DNA from: Zygaena filipendulae
Lineage: Eukaryota > Arthropoda > Insecta > Lepidoptera > Zygaenidae
Length of the DNA: 64,000 nucleotides
Assembly (NCBI GenBank): GCA_907165275.2
Contig: OU015670.1
Span: 7,405,501 to 7,469,500 of the forward strand
Direction: 5' to 3'
Numbering within the stretch: position 1 is the first letter of the stretch; every line of letters begins with the position of its first letter. This document shows positions 35,006 to 54,629 of the stretch, piece by piece. Below the pieces are notes generated by a model. The model saw nothing but the letters and a program-made list of their open reading frames with translations, made no database searches and was not told the origin of the DNA. The position numbers and the translations under genes are program-made.

Positions 35006-35164
35006 GTGACCGACCATATGCAATCATTTCATGACTTGGCCTGCTAAAACTGACCGTTGATTTCGAAGACGTTAACCTATGATGATATGGACAAAAACTT
35101 TGACCAAAATATCATATACATTAATCTAGGGTGCCCATAAAAGATGTGTAATAAGAATGTGTAA

Positions 35165-35828
35165 TAATCCGGGTTTTCGGGGAAACCCGTGATGAGGCGG
35201 CCCGAGTAGGTGGCGTCGTCACCCTTCGGAGCGGCGGCGCGACTGAGGCGGGCCGCGGTGGCTCGGGGAGCACCGCGGCTGAGGGTTAGAGGCCGTGGAG
35301 ATGTTTTTCCTCTGCGGCCTCGACGGGGCCGCCCCGGTGATTGGCGGTGTGGAGGGGCTGTGGGGGGAGGGGAGTGCTGGCGCGGAGCTCCGCTAGTCGC
35401 TAGTCGGCCCTCCTCACCCTCTGCGGCCGTCGTGGTGGGGCGGCGGGGCCACTGACCTGACCCGTCGCAGGGGGCCTTGGGCGCCGGTCATGGGCCCGAC
35501 CGGCGTCCTTTGCACAAGGTCCCCGAGAAGGGAGGAGGACGGCGGTGCGTCGCGTGTTCCGGCGCATCGTCGGCACTCGTGCCCCTCGAGGAGGAGCCCG
35601 GCGACGGGCTGGCGCTGTCGGGGCTGCGGAGCATGCGAGAGCGATTCCCGTGGCCCCGGCGCTAGGCGCGGAGGAGGAACACCCCAGGGTTTTTAGTGGG
35701 TAGTATTCCCGCCCTTCTCAGGACGGGTTGCCCTTATCAGGGCAGAGTCCCACATAACCATCGCCCCGGCCCGGGGGCGGTGGTATGCATAAAGCATTTT
35801 CCCTGGGTCAAAAAAAAAAAAAAAAAAA
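35165..35828 (+). mobile_element. 3' end of a non-LTR retrotransposon, GC-rich, poly-A tailed
   Basis: An abrupt GC-rich block of about 640 bp between AT-rich flanks. It ends with 'aagcattttccctgggtc' and about 18 A (35811-35828), the form of a 5'-truncated LINE copy. Frames at 35210-35696 are open mainly because of GC richness and lack reverse transcriptase motifs. The clade is uncertain; R1/Jockey-type 3' regions of Lepidoptera look like this. Confidence 0.6.
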
Positions 35829-36141
35829 GTTTGTACTGCTGACCAAGTCGTGCTAGCCGAGCGGAGCGTGCCGCGGTTTACCTTTAGGTCCTTTAGGACC
35901 TTTAGGTCGGCAAAGCGCCAAAGACAAAATGATGACAACTACAATGATGATTCGTGTCAAGTCAACACATTCAAAAAGTACTTTGCTAGTTATTCTTCTG
36001 AGACTTGCTCAGATTAACTAGACATATGTCTAAAGAAGTACTTGTAACTATCAAAATCAGACAACAAATATTACTTCGTCAAAAGAAATCGAATTGTAGG
36101 ATATATGGTTTTTATTTAAAAAATACAAATTGCAAAATCCT

Positions 36142-36440
36142 CACTTCGCGAAAACTTAGCGTCAACTTCTGAATTTACAAGTATTGGTGCCAACTTGTTG
36201 ACAAGTTGGGGTGAAAGTTGCCAAATTTCTGGGAAACTTGTAGGTTTAGTTAACTTGATAGGAAAAAGTTTCAAAGGCAGTTTTTTTGGTTAAAGTGCAA
36301 CTTGCGGACAACTTGATGAACAAATTGGCGCCAACTGAGTTCCTTACAATACCAGCTACTGCCAACTTGGTGACAAGTTACGGCAGTAGATTGACGATAA
36401 GTTGCGACCAGTTTGAAATAGCTCTGCGTTTAGTTGACTA
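36142..36440 (+). repeat. Degenerate 'CAACTTG/ACAAGTTG' repeats
   Basis: Many copies of aacttg and its complement occur within 300 bp, including the short palindrome 'caacttgttgacaagttgg' at 36190. There is no reading frame and no recognised family. Confidence 0.5.
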
Positions 36441-36961
36441 GAGCCTCTAGTCTAGAGGGGCTAATAAGTAACTTAAATTTGTTTCCATAATTTTTCGGGT
36501 GCCATTAAAAAACATGGCGGTTTTGCGATTATAATAAGCACGTTTTGACACTTAAAATACGTAGCAATCCACCAAAATAAACTACTTCAAAAGTTGTAGC
36601 TGTCTAAACATGATCAATGAATCACAAAACCGCTATGTTTCCGATTGAAATAAAAAAAATGATAGCAACAAAAGTTACATACCTATAGTCAAATGCGATT
36701 TCTATTCAATCACACATCATGAAGTAGGTAGTGTACCTAATCTTGTGGCCAAGATCTATCTTACATTACCTTCACGACACTACCTTCGTGATTGAAACTC
36801 TTCACATCACAATCGAGGGTTAAATTATGATTAATTTTACAAGATCTAGTGTACCTAAATGTACTCGTAATTCCAAATACTTTTCCTAAAATAACGTTAA
36901 GAAAATTTAGTTACAGCATGATTATTTTTACTATGAAAATATATTAATAACTCCCATATTG

Positions 36962-37930
36962 CTATGAAGGATAGGTGTTTTCCGTATTCGTCGGACAGTA
37001 CATACCCAAATAGTTTCTGCAGTTCCTACAGTAGTGATAAACGTCTTTGCATGACCTGAGCACGTAAGGCAAAGGAGCGCAAACCCAACAGAATAAGAGA
37101 CAGAGCACGATGGCACAGAGATGAGTGCATATAGTTATTTTACTGTGAATGGTGGACATGCCAGTATAACCACATTCAGGGCAGATCACAGGCATGGGAG
37201 TGAATCCAAAGTTGTACACTCTCGCTGGAGGTGCTGTTATTGCATTATCGACATAGATGTCGAAGGCTTCTGCGTAATTTGGTGGTGGAGGATGTTGTAT
37301 GAATGAGGGTGATGGAATAAATGTACCCATAAACCTAGGCCTCCTTCGTGCCGCCATCTGTCTTAAAACAAACGAATATGAGGGCGGTGCACTAGTCAAG
37401 GAATCTGGTGGTGATAATTCGGGAATTTTCTCTTCGTTGCTAATGGTTTTATGAAATTGTTCTAAAATAGTGGGGTCTATATTTTGAATGGAATTCTTTA
37501 AATGATTCAGTAATACTATGCTTAGAGAACTTTCATTGATTTTTGAAAGAGCTTGTAAAAATAATGATTGCGGTTGGTTCAAATTATTGTTGTAATTTAC
37601 TGATGGAGAAAGCCTCGGTTGGGAAGTGACGGGAGAATTGATTATAAGAGGTGATTTACCAATCAACAGAAGTGGGATCGAAGCGCCCATAGAATGAGAA
37701 CTTGCTTGCGTCTGACTATCATTGATATAAGAAAAAGTAGTTGCTAATGAAAAAGATTTTGGCATTTCGGGAGTTTTCGGTGTCGCACACAAACTGTCTA
37801 ATGTCTCGTTTACTAATTCTCTCGATACTGTTGATTCTGTTCCACTGAATTGCTGATTATCATTATTTTCCTCTGAATTTGACTCAAGATCACGATTACT
37901 TTTTGAGGTATTGGTTTTATTCTCTTCCAT
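36962..37930 (-). CDS. LITAF-domain protein with long N-terminal extension
   Basis: 322 codons from the ATG at 37930. LITAF-like proteins sit on the cytosolic face of late endosomes and lysosomes and act in membrane trafficking. The C-terminal domain is clear: CPEC at residues 250-253, a hydrophobic stretch rich in Cys and Leu at about 267-292, then SCKDVYHYCRNCRNYLG with H299 and C301/C304 completing the zinc site. Two PPxY motifs (PPSY 182-185, PPNY 216-219) could bind WW domains of Nedd4-type ligases, as known for LITAF. Most family members have 80-170 residues; here about 245 Ser/Asn/Thr-rich residues precede the domain. The frame is open upstream to 38026, but 'tttgtttctag' just before the ATG suggests a 5' UTR intron, so I start at 37930. 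Confidence 0.85.
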   Translation of the reverse strand: MEENKTNTSKSNRDLESNSEENNDNQQFSGTESTVSRELVNETLDSLCATPKTPEMPKSFSLATTFSYINDSQTQASSHSMGASIPLLLIGKSPLIINSPVTSQPRLSPSVNYNNNLNQPQSLFLQALSKINESSLSIVLLNHLKNSIQNIDPTILEQFHKTISNEEKIPELSPPDSLTSAPPSYSFVLRQMAARRRPRFMGTFIPSPSFIQHPPPPNYAEAFDIYVDNAITAPPARVYNFGFTPMPVICPECGYTGMSTIHSKITICTHLCAIVLCLLFCWVCAPLPYVLRSCKDVYHYCRNCRNYLGMYCPTNTENTYPS

Positions 37931-38059
37931 TGTAGCTAGAAACAAAAAATATAAAAAAATTGTTACTTTAACGTCACGTCGTCTTTTAAAGGGGTGGGCA
38001 GAAATTACCTTAAATTGCTGTGTCACTTTTTTTCAGATTCATATCTTCTTTATAAATAA

Positions 38060-38255
38060 AAATGACTGTTTGTATGTTTATCCTCTCTCTATGGGTCCCT
38101 AAACCATGGTTTAGGAACCACTGATCCGATTGTGACGAAACTTTGGCGGGTTATTCTGCTTGCGTCCGCAAAGGTACCTGATATAGTTTCTGTGGGAATC
38201 CCAAAATTCACGCGCCACGCGGGTGAAACCACGGTTGCCAGCTTATAAAACACGT
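38060..38255 (-). repeat. CCGCGG-type repeat, diverged
   Basis: Minus-strand copy: 'ttgtatgtttatcctctctc' at its left and 'gggtgaaaccacggttgcca' near its right end. It lies within 130 bp upstream of the LITAF-gene start codon. Confidence 0.5.
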
Positions 38256-39165
38256 ATTTTCGTCGACAACAAAGACAAACACATACAAATAAATAAACTC
38301 ACTTAGACATTTTTACTTATTATACGTTTATAATATAGTTAAGATTTTACCTGATATTTTTTTTTTACAATAACTAATTATTAAGTATATTTTGTACGAA
38401 AAACAAAAACTATACGCAAGTTGAAAACCCATAGGTGATACTATATTACCCCTCAGACGAAATTCTGAGTACTACCCAATACCCATACATAACCTAAATT
38501 AAATCTTTTACTAAGTTGTAACTGGTTGAAACCGTACTTTACTAAAAGTACCTAACTACTATAGTAAAATAATGCCCCACGCCACGTTGTGAATGACTGG
38601 AATGCAAATATATTATCAAAACATCGTTATAACTTTACCATTTTTGAAAATCCTTTGAAACAACTAGGTATCTACTGCCTACTGGGTGTACAAATATTCT
38701 TTGATGCTATCTCCGTTATTATAATTATACTCTTGTGAAAATACAGCGATCTCTTTGCACTTGGCAATGATACTAATAGAAATATAAATAATATTAGATC
38801 TATGCAATGATATTAAAAGTATTTAGCAAGTGAAGTGATTATAATAAATTATTATCTTTGGTATTTAGTTTCATTTAGAAGGATGCTGTATTTTATCTTA
38901 AATATTTGTAAAGCGTAGTGATTATATTAAATTCTCTTTGAAGAATGCCATGACCAGAGAGAAGGTAATCACCTCAGAAGAATAATTGTTCTGAGGTAAT
39001 CACTACGGCCAAGACCATCAATAAACAATAAACTTAGTGGCTCCACTACATTATCGCCGAGCACAGACGCACGATTATACGCAATCATGTAGTGTAGAGG
39101 GCGTACTCTGCTGTACTCGCCGATCATTTCTTTTATCATGAAGAATATGAATTTCTTATATTTTT
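38256..39165. other. Intergenic, no gene recognised
   Basis: AT-rich. A short hairpin (cctcagaa / ttctgagg) occurs at about 38967-38997, beside two copies of 'ggtaatcac'. Otherwise nothing is seen. Confidence 0.4.
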
Positions 39166-39169
39166 GCAT

Positions 39170-39252
39170 CTGGAGCGTTTGGAATTGTGTTTTTGGGACG
39201 CGCGTTATGGGCAAGAAATGTTGTTGGTCATAGTGAATATAAGGGCCCAGGC
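39170..39252 (-). repeat. GGGCCC MITE end fragment
   Basis: 'gggacgcgcgttatgggcaa', then 'gttggtcatagtgaatataa' and gggcccag, matching one end of the element at 22205-22430. Confidence 0.55.
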
Positions 39253-39314
39253 ATAATAAGTACCATATTGTAGACGGAGAATAAGCCAATAACCCATTCA
39301 TGATGAAATGGGCT

Positions 39315-39655
39315 TTTGGCGGGATTTAAGCAGTGACGGACGTCAGTTTTATTTCTTTGTTTTGCAAATTAGTTTAACGTGATTAATATTGTGTGAACGT
39401 GGTGGATTTTTCATAATAGTGATTCATTAGTTTTAGTAATGAAGTGTGTGGAAACAGTGAAATAAGATGAAATGGGGCGTTCTTCGGGAGATTGTTGTTT
39501 TACTATGCAACTTCCCACAGAGCGCCCTATTAAGGTTCTCACCAATGCATTTCGATGTAAATAACTTCAGAAGAAGAAATATACTACTGAATTGGCTGTA
39601 TGGATTTATCTTCTTTTGCCTTCTCCGTTGAGGTAAATTATAAAAAAAAATCACG
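39315..39655 (+). repeat. Interspersed repeat X
   Basis: From 'ggcgggatttaagcagtgac' to 'ccgttgaggtaaattataaa'. It ends about 110 bp before the probable RpL4 transcription start. Confidence 0.6.
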
Positions 39656-39739
39656 GTGTAATTGTCTATTATTTTGTTGGTATTTTTGCATTAACCATAT
39701 CCGGTTTTTTTTTATCCTAGCAATATTACTTGTTAGCTG

Positions 39740-39848
39740 TCAAAGATGGATTCATTTCCGGTCTTTTTAGTACATCGTGGCATGGCGGATGGTTTGTGCC
39801 GCCGCCCATATTGTTTTTAAAGTGAAATAACTTCGCTTCGTTAGCGAA
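39740..39848 (+). promoter_or_regulatory. RpL4 promoter end and 5' UTR; candidate TOP start
   Basis: 'ccggtctttttag' at 39758-39770 contains a C followed by five T (C at 39763). This is the form of a 5' TOP start (C plus pyrimidine run) expected for ribosomal-protein mRNAs. If transcription starts there, the 5' UTR is about 86 nt and includes two short upstream ATGs (near 39784 and 39791). The exact start needs 5'-end data. Confidence 0.45.
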
Positions 39849-48864
<9,016 letters not shown>

Positions 48865-48872
48865 AAGTGATG

Positions 48873-48878
48873 AATAAA
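48873..48878 (+). terminator. RpL4 polyadenylation signal
   Basis: Canonical AATAAA nine bases after the TGA stop. The 3' UTR would be very short, as is common for ribosomal-protein mRNAs. Confidence 0.8.
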
Positions 48879-49324
48879 ATTTAATAGACATTATTATATT
48901 TTGTGTTTTATTTATTTTATTTTTGTATCTCATATTTTTAGTTGACTCAGATGCGGTGAATGTATTCTGGTATGTATTGTTTTGTTCATTCTACACACCA
49001 CACAGTACTATTTAAACTCAAAGCGGTAAAAGAGGAGATTTTGTAATTATATTGATTTAAAATTTGACCAAAAAAAACAACTCTGTCCGATGTGTATTAT
49101 AAACTTTTTTTGGATTATTCTGCATACAACATGACCTAATAATTCGAAAATTCAATTTAACTTAAAAATTGAAATTTTTGTTAGATTGAAATAATTAAAA
49201 ATTAAACTGGAATGCCATTAATGAATTTTTGTTTTGCAGATAACTGTAACTGAAGTCTGCGATTTTAATTATTTGAAAGGTACGCTTTTAAATTCTTTTA
49301 TTTTTAATAATTCCTTAATCACAA

Positions 49325-49398
49325 TAATTATGATGAAATTGATCTTACTTGTGAATGATTCTAAATTGATTACATATTCGTTGCACACTCTGACTGCG
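49325..49398 (+). ncRNA. C/D box snoRNA, relative of the RpL4 intron 8 snoRNA
   Basis: C box ATGATGA at 49330-49336 and D box CTGA at 49390-49393. It shares 'tcgttgcacactctga' (guide plus D box) with 47819-47897, while the remainder has diverged strongly. Confidence 0.65.
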
Positions 49399-50022
49399 CT
49401 ATTTCACATTTTTGTACAAACCAGCGCATATTAACAAGCTAATTTGGATTCTATTTGCGTTGCAGTATAATCGCGTATTTGTTGCACGAGGCACCCACGC
49501 AGAGCAACGCGACATTGGAATTGAGTATCGACCATGGACCATCGTCGATATCGTCGTATCGACGGATTTGTAAAATATCTGCAAAATCTGGTCATTTCTA
49601 TCAAAAGGCAAGCAGCTTAATTAGAAATATTATTATGTTATTAATATTATTATTTTGTAGTCCGTGTTTTTTTTATCTAAGGGACTATCTAAAGTACGTC
49701 ACGTTCGGTCGGGGGTCGACGAAGTGTGACATTGACAATGACAACAAGGTGTGGGAGGGGTCCTAAGTTTCGTGATGTCACATTTCAACATTTTCGGAAT
49801 TGCTGATTTGATTTAATAATTTCTAGATGTAAAATTGCAAAATATGTGACCTCACCCTAGGAGGAGAGGATGGTAAATAAATCGCAAAATAAAGTGAGAC
49901 GTACTTTACGGATGACCCCTTACTTTCTCTTGAACATTGAACAGAAATCGAAACCAAGGCTAAGTTTCAATCCTATAACTTTCGGCTTATAAACAAACAA
50001 TACCATATTATTTTACAGTTTA

Positions 50023-50108
50023 CTAAAGTGATGATACTCTCTTTATCAGAGCATTGGGTTATGATAGAATCAATGATTACTCAATCACGTTGACACTTGC
50101 TGATTTAA
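50023..50108 (+). ncRNA. C/D box snoRNA, copy of the RpL4 intron 9 snoRNA
   Basis: C box GTGATGA at 50028-50034 and D box CTGA at 50100-50103. It is nearly identical to 48538-48621 from 'aaagtgatgatactctc' through 'cacgttgacacttgctgatt', with only small indels and substitutions in between. Followed 70 nt later by an acceptor-like 'ttttttcacag'. Confidence 0.8.
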
Positions 50109-50718
50109 GCGACAAAACACCCCATCTTGACCAACGTATTCGACCGTTGGACTAACTTTGTAAATTTTTTCACAGGCTTCTGAAGCCCAACGTGAGACTA
50201 GCAAGCAAGGGACTCGACTACCAAGAATCTGTGAAATAATAATTTGAATTTTGTAAAAAAAAAACATGAATTAAATAGTTTCCTAAAATATCATGAGGTT
50301 TTTATCAAAATGAAATAACAAAGTACCCACACAAAGTGAACGAAAATAAAATAATAAGCTTAAATTTTTGACAATTAACCATTATGGACTACGCGATGAA
50401 CTAGACTACACTTTTTAACTAGGGAGCATGGACCAATTAAATTTATTGGTCCATGCTAGGGAGTGAGGAAACGCACACATAGGACCGCGTCAAATATGTA
50501 GCTAGGTACGATCAGAAGCAGAGAGGATCGTCTGTCAATGGAGGAGCGTCTCCTTTGGTAAAATGGTCATACTAGGTAGCATAAGCAATATTGTGTTAAC
50601 CCACACTGGAGAAATTTTGATCAGGTTTTTAAATAATAGCGCCATTTTCTGTCAATATATATTTTTTTTTACATTCTGTTGATAGTTGCGATTGTCATTT
50701 TCTATCAAAAACTTAATA

Positions 50719-51126
50719 GCTAGGGAGCTGGTGGCAATTTAGGTAAATGATTTCATCGTTGATATCGAGACGTAATATACATATACGTATAGTGAAATTA
50801 AAGCTGGCAGAAGTCAGGATGGTGGGAGTTTTCTCAATTCAGTATCTCAGCTTATTTTTCTTATAATTATTTTTATAAAAACTCCCACCATCCTGACTTC
50901 TGCCAGCTTTAATTTCACTATCTATGAAACGTAGGTATTTAATATGATGACAGAAACGATAATATAAATTATGAGTTTTTTTTTTACAATTTCCAAAATA
51001 TAAAAAAAATCAGAGCTACCTGAGCTCGCCACCTGTTTTTTCTATTAAAAGTCCAGACAACATTAGGTACGTCTTGGTATCAACGACGATGAAATCATAT
51101 ACCTAAATTGCCACCAGCTCCCTAGC
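50719..51126. mobile_element. GCTAGGGAG foldback MITE, copy 3 (shorter)
   Basis: Same ends and central arms as the other two copies, with TA at 50717-50718 and 51127-51128. The left arm has lost the segment corresponding to 'ggtggcgagctcaggtagct', which is still present on the right. Confidence 0.8.
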
Positions 51127-51128
51127 TA

Positions 51129-51260
51129 TGAGTGTGGCGGCCGGTGACATTGTGCACTTGTTATGAATAGACGCACAAATCGGTCAACTATGTAGTATGA
51201 ATGCGGCGGCCGGCGACATTGTGCACTTGTGATGAATAGACGCACAAATCGGTCAACTAA
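51129..51260 (+). repeat. Two-copy direct repeat of about 66 bp
   Basis: 'gcggccggtgacattgtgca...cgcacaaatcggtcaacta' occurs twice in tandem with two or three differences. Confidence 0.75.
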
Positions 51261-51338
51261 TTGCTTATGAAATTCAAAAACATTCTCAGTAATCAGTATG
51301 GGAAAGTTGCTCAAAGTGCTTACGCTTTGTATGAAACA

Positions 51339-51640
51339 ACTAGCTGTGCCCCGCGGTTTCACCCGCGTGAAGGGTTTTTATGTAACAACTTTTTTCCTGA
51401 CATTCGATTTAAATGAAACAGCCTATATGTAGCTCCAGGCTTAGCTTAATCTACCTGTGAAAACCGCATGACCATCGGTTCAGTAGATGCGGAGATTATC
51501 GCGAACAGACAGACAGAAAAGAATTTTAAAAACTTTCCTTTTGGGCTTTTCCTTTTCTTTTATCACCTCTCTCAATTTTAGGTAAAAATATTCAATGTAC
51601 AGAATCGCGGATTCTACTCTTTTATTATAGTATAGATGAC
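51339..51640 (+). repeat. CCGCGG-type repeat, GACA subtype
   Basis: Same order as 6530-6860, from 'ctagctgtgccccgcggttt' to 'ttttattatagtatagatg'. Confidence 0.65.
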
Positions 51641-51711
51641 GTCCGGTCTCTAGCACGGTCAGTTTAATTCAGTGAGCAAATAATCAATGTGTTTTAATTC
51701 AATTATGATTT

Positions 51712-51880
51712 ACTAGCTGTGCCCCGCGGTAATTTCGGAGTTCCCGCGGGAATTCCTGGATAAAAATTACCCTATGTCCTTCTCTGTACCCCTGACATCG
51801 TGCATGCCAAATTTCATCCAAATCCGTTCAGCCGTTTTTGCGTGATTGAGTTAACGTATGCGAGGATAAGAACTCAAAAG
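51712..51880 (+). repeat. CCGCGG-type repeat, 3'-truncated
   Basis: 'ctagctgtgccccgcggtaa' through 'gccgtttttgcgtgattgag'. The following 51880-52180 has a second body with (GACA)n near 52035-52060. Confidence 0.6.
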
Positions 51881-52314
51881 CGCATTTTCATCCGACTTGC
51901 TTCAAATTTATAGTCACTGCTCAGCTCCTATGTGTCTTAGCGTTATGTTAGTATAGCCTATAACCTGCCCAGGAGTATGAACTACAATCGTACCGAATTT
52001 GGTTAAAAACCCTTCAGTAGTTTTTGACCCGTGCGTGCACATACAGACAGACAGACAGACAAAAATTTACTGATTGAATTTTTGGCATCAGTATCGATCA
52101 CCATTCATCCTCCAATATTAATTTTGAATATATGTATATTCAATGTACAGAATTGACCTCTCTACAGTTTTATTATTAGTACCTACCTATAGATGACAAG
52201 TTATTAACAAAACAAACCCTAAAAACAATCGCCCCTTGGTAAGTATGGTTTGCAAAAAAACTAATTAAACAAATAGGTTTATAATTTCTCTTCCTAATTT
52301 TTTCGTGAATTGTT

Positions 52315-52503
52315 TTTGTGCCCCGCGGTAAAATCGGAGTTCCCGCGGGAATCCGGGATAAAAAGTTACCCAATGTGTTAATCTGATGTATAAGCTATAT
52401 TATTGTAAAGTTTCATTTAAATCCATTCAGTTGTTTTTGCATGAAAGAGTAACAAACATCCATCCATACATACAAACTTTGGCATTTATAATATTTGTAG
52501 GAC
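52315..52503 (+). repeat. CCGCGG-type repeat
   Basis: 'ttgtgccccgcggtaaaatc' to 'ggcatttataatatttgtag'. Confidence 0.6.
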
Positions 52504-52922
52504 AGTGGTATAAAATATTAAAATTCTACAGTTATAGTCTGTACCTACACTGTAAGTGAATCAGATAAAGTTAAAAGAAAAGTTAATAACAATAAAATCA
52601 AAGACAAATAATATTATTAATTTATCAAATAAAAATGGACAAATAACTTATAATTAACTCTACCTTAAACCTAGTATAGTATTATATTATCTGTGACTTA
52701 ACTAAGTAGCTCACTTACTATTCTTGTAGGTAGGTAACTACTATTTTACCATAATATGTTGTTTACAATAAACACATAATTTTATAAGTTCCTTCACTAA
52801 AAGTTTTACTTTTAATTTCCTATTACTATATATCTATTTACTCCAAAAATGGTTCTTGAATATTTTGTATATTGTTTTACCAGTCGCATGCCTAAGCTGC
52901 CATTGTGTTAACATTATTACTA

Positions 52923-54316
52923 TTATTCACTGTCAATAAAATCACTTTCATCGGAATCCGAGCTGTTAACATAAATAGTAAACTCATTGTCCATGTCAAA
53001 ATACTGTGAATACAATTTTTCTGTATCTTCAACATGTCGACATGTATTTTCCCATATATTGCTATCAATCGATTGAATCTGTTCATTTATTATGGCCATA
53101 ATTGATGTTAAATTTTGCTCTACGTTTTTAAATTCCACATAATTTTTTAAAATGCCCCATATCGTCTTCAGAGGATTAAGTTCTGGATGATAAGGGGGTA
53201 ATCGTAGAACATCAAAACCCTTTGATTTAATTATTTCATCAATTATGAAGCTTTTGAATCTATCTTTGTTTTTCAATATCAAATCATACAGTTCGATTTT
53301 TTTCATTGTATGTTCAAATGGAATGTTTTTTGCAGCAAGCCATGTTTCCATAACATCTTTACTTGAATTAGGATTTGGATTTTTTTCAGCTAACACATTG
53401 TGATACGCATTGTCCATAACAATGACAGCTTTCTCTGGTAAATTAGGTAACAATTGCGTAGTAAGCCAATTTTTATAATTATCAAGATTCATGTTATCTT
53501 GATAATCACCACTCGTTGAATTTGCTTTATACATCAAAAAAGCATTTGGAATAAATCCTTCACGGCCGCCAGCGTGAACAATTATAACTCGTGTGCCTTT
53601 CGATAACTTTTTTTGTAAAGGCGTATCTCCTTTAATATTTTTCCAGCATTTGTTTTGGATATGCGTTGTATGAACGTAACTCTCATCTGTAAATACGATA
53701 TACCGGCCTTCGTCACGAAATTCTTTTAATTTTTTTAAATACGTAAAACGCAACATCTGTATATCATGCTTTTCGACTAGAACTTTGCGGTTATCGTCTA
53801 TTTTTGCCCACTCATAGCCTGCTTCTCGTAAAATAGTGCGCAAAGTTTCTACGCAACCAGCAAAGCTTATTTTTTCGGTTAAAACTTGTTTCAGCTTGAG
53901 CAATGTTGGTAGTTCTTTGAACTCTGTATGAAATGACATCATTGTTCTTCGAAGTACAGCCATATCAAAATCATCTAATTTGGCCTTTGGGCGCGACCTT
54001 TTTCTTTTTGAGGGCGATTTAAAAAGTTTTTGTGGCACTGCTGTTGACGTAGTGGCTTGGCGTTCTTCTTTTAAAATTCGCGATATTGTGGCTTCACTTA
54101 CACCAACGGCTTGTGCAGTCCGCCACCTAGCATCAGTAAGTTTTTCTACTCCATGTTCCGCTTCATATTTCATACGGTGATATACTTTTGCAATTATTTC
54201 TTTTGCCTTAAAAAATATATATAAATATTTAAAAAAAATATTTATCACATAATAATAATAGGTACAGGGAACTATATTTTATTTACCTGACTCCGAAGAT
54301 GCTTCTTTGTTGACAT
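52923..54316 (-). CDS. Tc1/mariner-type DDE transposase gene, intron-containing, catalytic residue altered
   Basis: Exon 1 (54316-54287) encodes MSTKKHLRSQ with donor GTAAAT; exon 2 (54206-52923) continues in phase with AKEIIAKVYHRM. Total 437 residues. Residues 36-58 form a helix-turn-helix (TAQAVGVSEATISRIL), followed by a basic KRKRSRPK stretch. The DDE domain has FTDES (D184) and VMDNAYHN (D275), then PPYHPELNPLKTIW. The position normally held by Glu in this last motif (NPxE) is Lys357, codon AAG at 53168-53166. The gap of 81 residues after the second Asp is far longer than in classic DD34E elements and recalls the DD82E type I know by description. I see no terminal inverted repeats nearby. 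The intact frame with a changed third catalytic residue suggests either a host-adopted DNA-binding protein or a recently inactivated copy. The acidic tail ends SDSDESDFIDSE. Confidence 0.8.
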
Positions 54317-54336
54317 GCTGACGGTACTATATGTTT

Positions 54337-54500
54337 TTCTTTTCAGAAGTTATTTACATTGAAATACATCGGTGAGATGCTTTACTGGGAATTCTGGAAG
54401 ATATTCTTCACTATAGGACCTTAAAAAGTAATTGAAAAAGTTATAATATTTTCTTTGGTTATAAATAATAGTAAAACGATAACCTCCCAGCGAACACCCA
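54337..54500 (-). repeat. Repeat X fragment
   Basis: 'ttcagaagttatttacattg', 'cagcgaacacccatagt'. It lies directly upstream of the transposase gene's first exon and may supply its promoter. Confidence 0.5.
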
Positions 54501-54513
54501 TAGTATCTCTAAG

Positions 54514-54629
54514 TGTAAAGCGCGCTCCACATTCGCGCGCGAAACACCCGCGAACCATGATTCCACACTTATCGTTCGCGGGTGTTTCGCGGCTTTGCGC
54601 GCGAACCACGCGAGAATGTGGAGAGCGCT
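54514..54629. mobile_element. CGCG-rich hairpin MITE (116 bp)
   Basis: Arms agcgcgctccacattcgcg... and ...gagaatgtggagagcgct enclose an inner perfect match (gaaacacccgcgaac / gttcgcgggtgtttc). TAAG occurs on both sides (54510-54513, 54630-54633). The flanks, when joined, give 'agtatctctaagtagtttgtgg', which occurs uninterrupted at about 59370-59393 and 59418-59438. The empty site proves an insertion. Confidence 0.8.

Larger units (their letters stand above)
49240..50260 (+). other. Possible non-coding snoRNA host unit downstream of RpL4
   Basis: Splice-like sites frame the two snoRNA copies: 'tgttttgcag' before 49240, 'gaaag|gtacgc' near 49279, 'tgcgttgcag' before 49466 and 'tttttcacag' before 50177. 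The implied exons contain stops and do not resemble RpL4 exons 9 and 10, although the two snoRNAs keep the RpL4 order and strand. I infer a partial duplication of the RpL4 3' region, or alternative downstream exons, in which only the snoRNAs were preserved. 49690-49920 contains a 'gtacgtcacgttcggtcggg' stretch resembling an interspersed repeat. Confidence 0.4.

Noticed and set aside
35210..35696. Open frames of 62-81 codons in the GC-rich block
   Set aside because: Open by composition only, without domains; the block is a LINE tail.
53980..54180. Plus-strand frame opposite the DDE transposase
   Set aside because: Antisense shadow of the transposase coding sequence.
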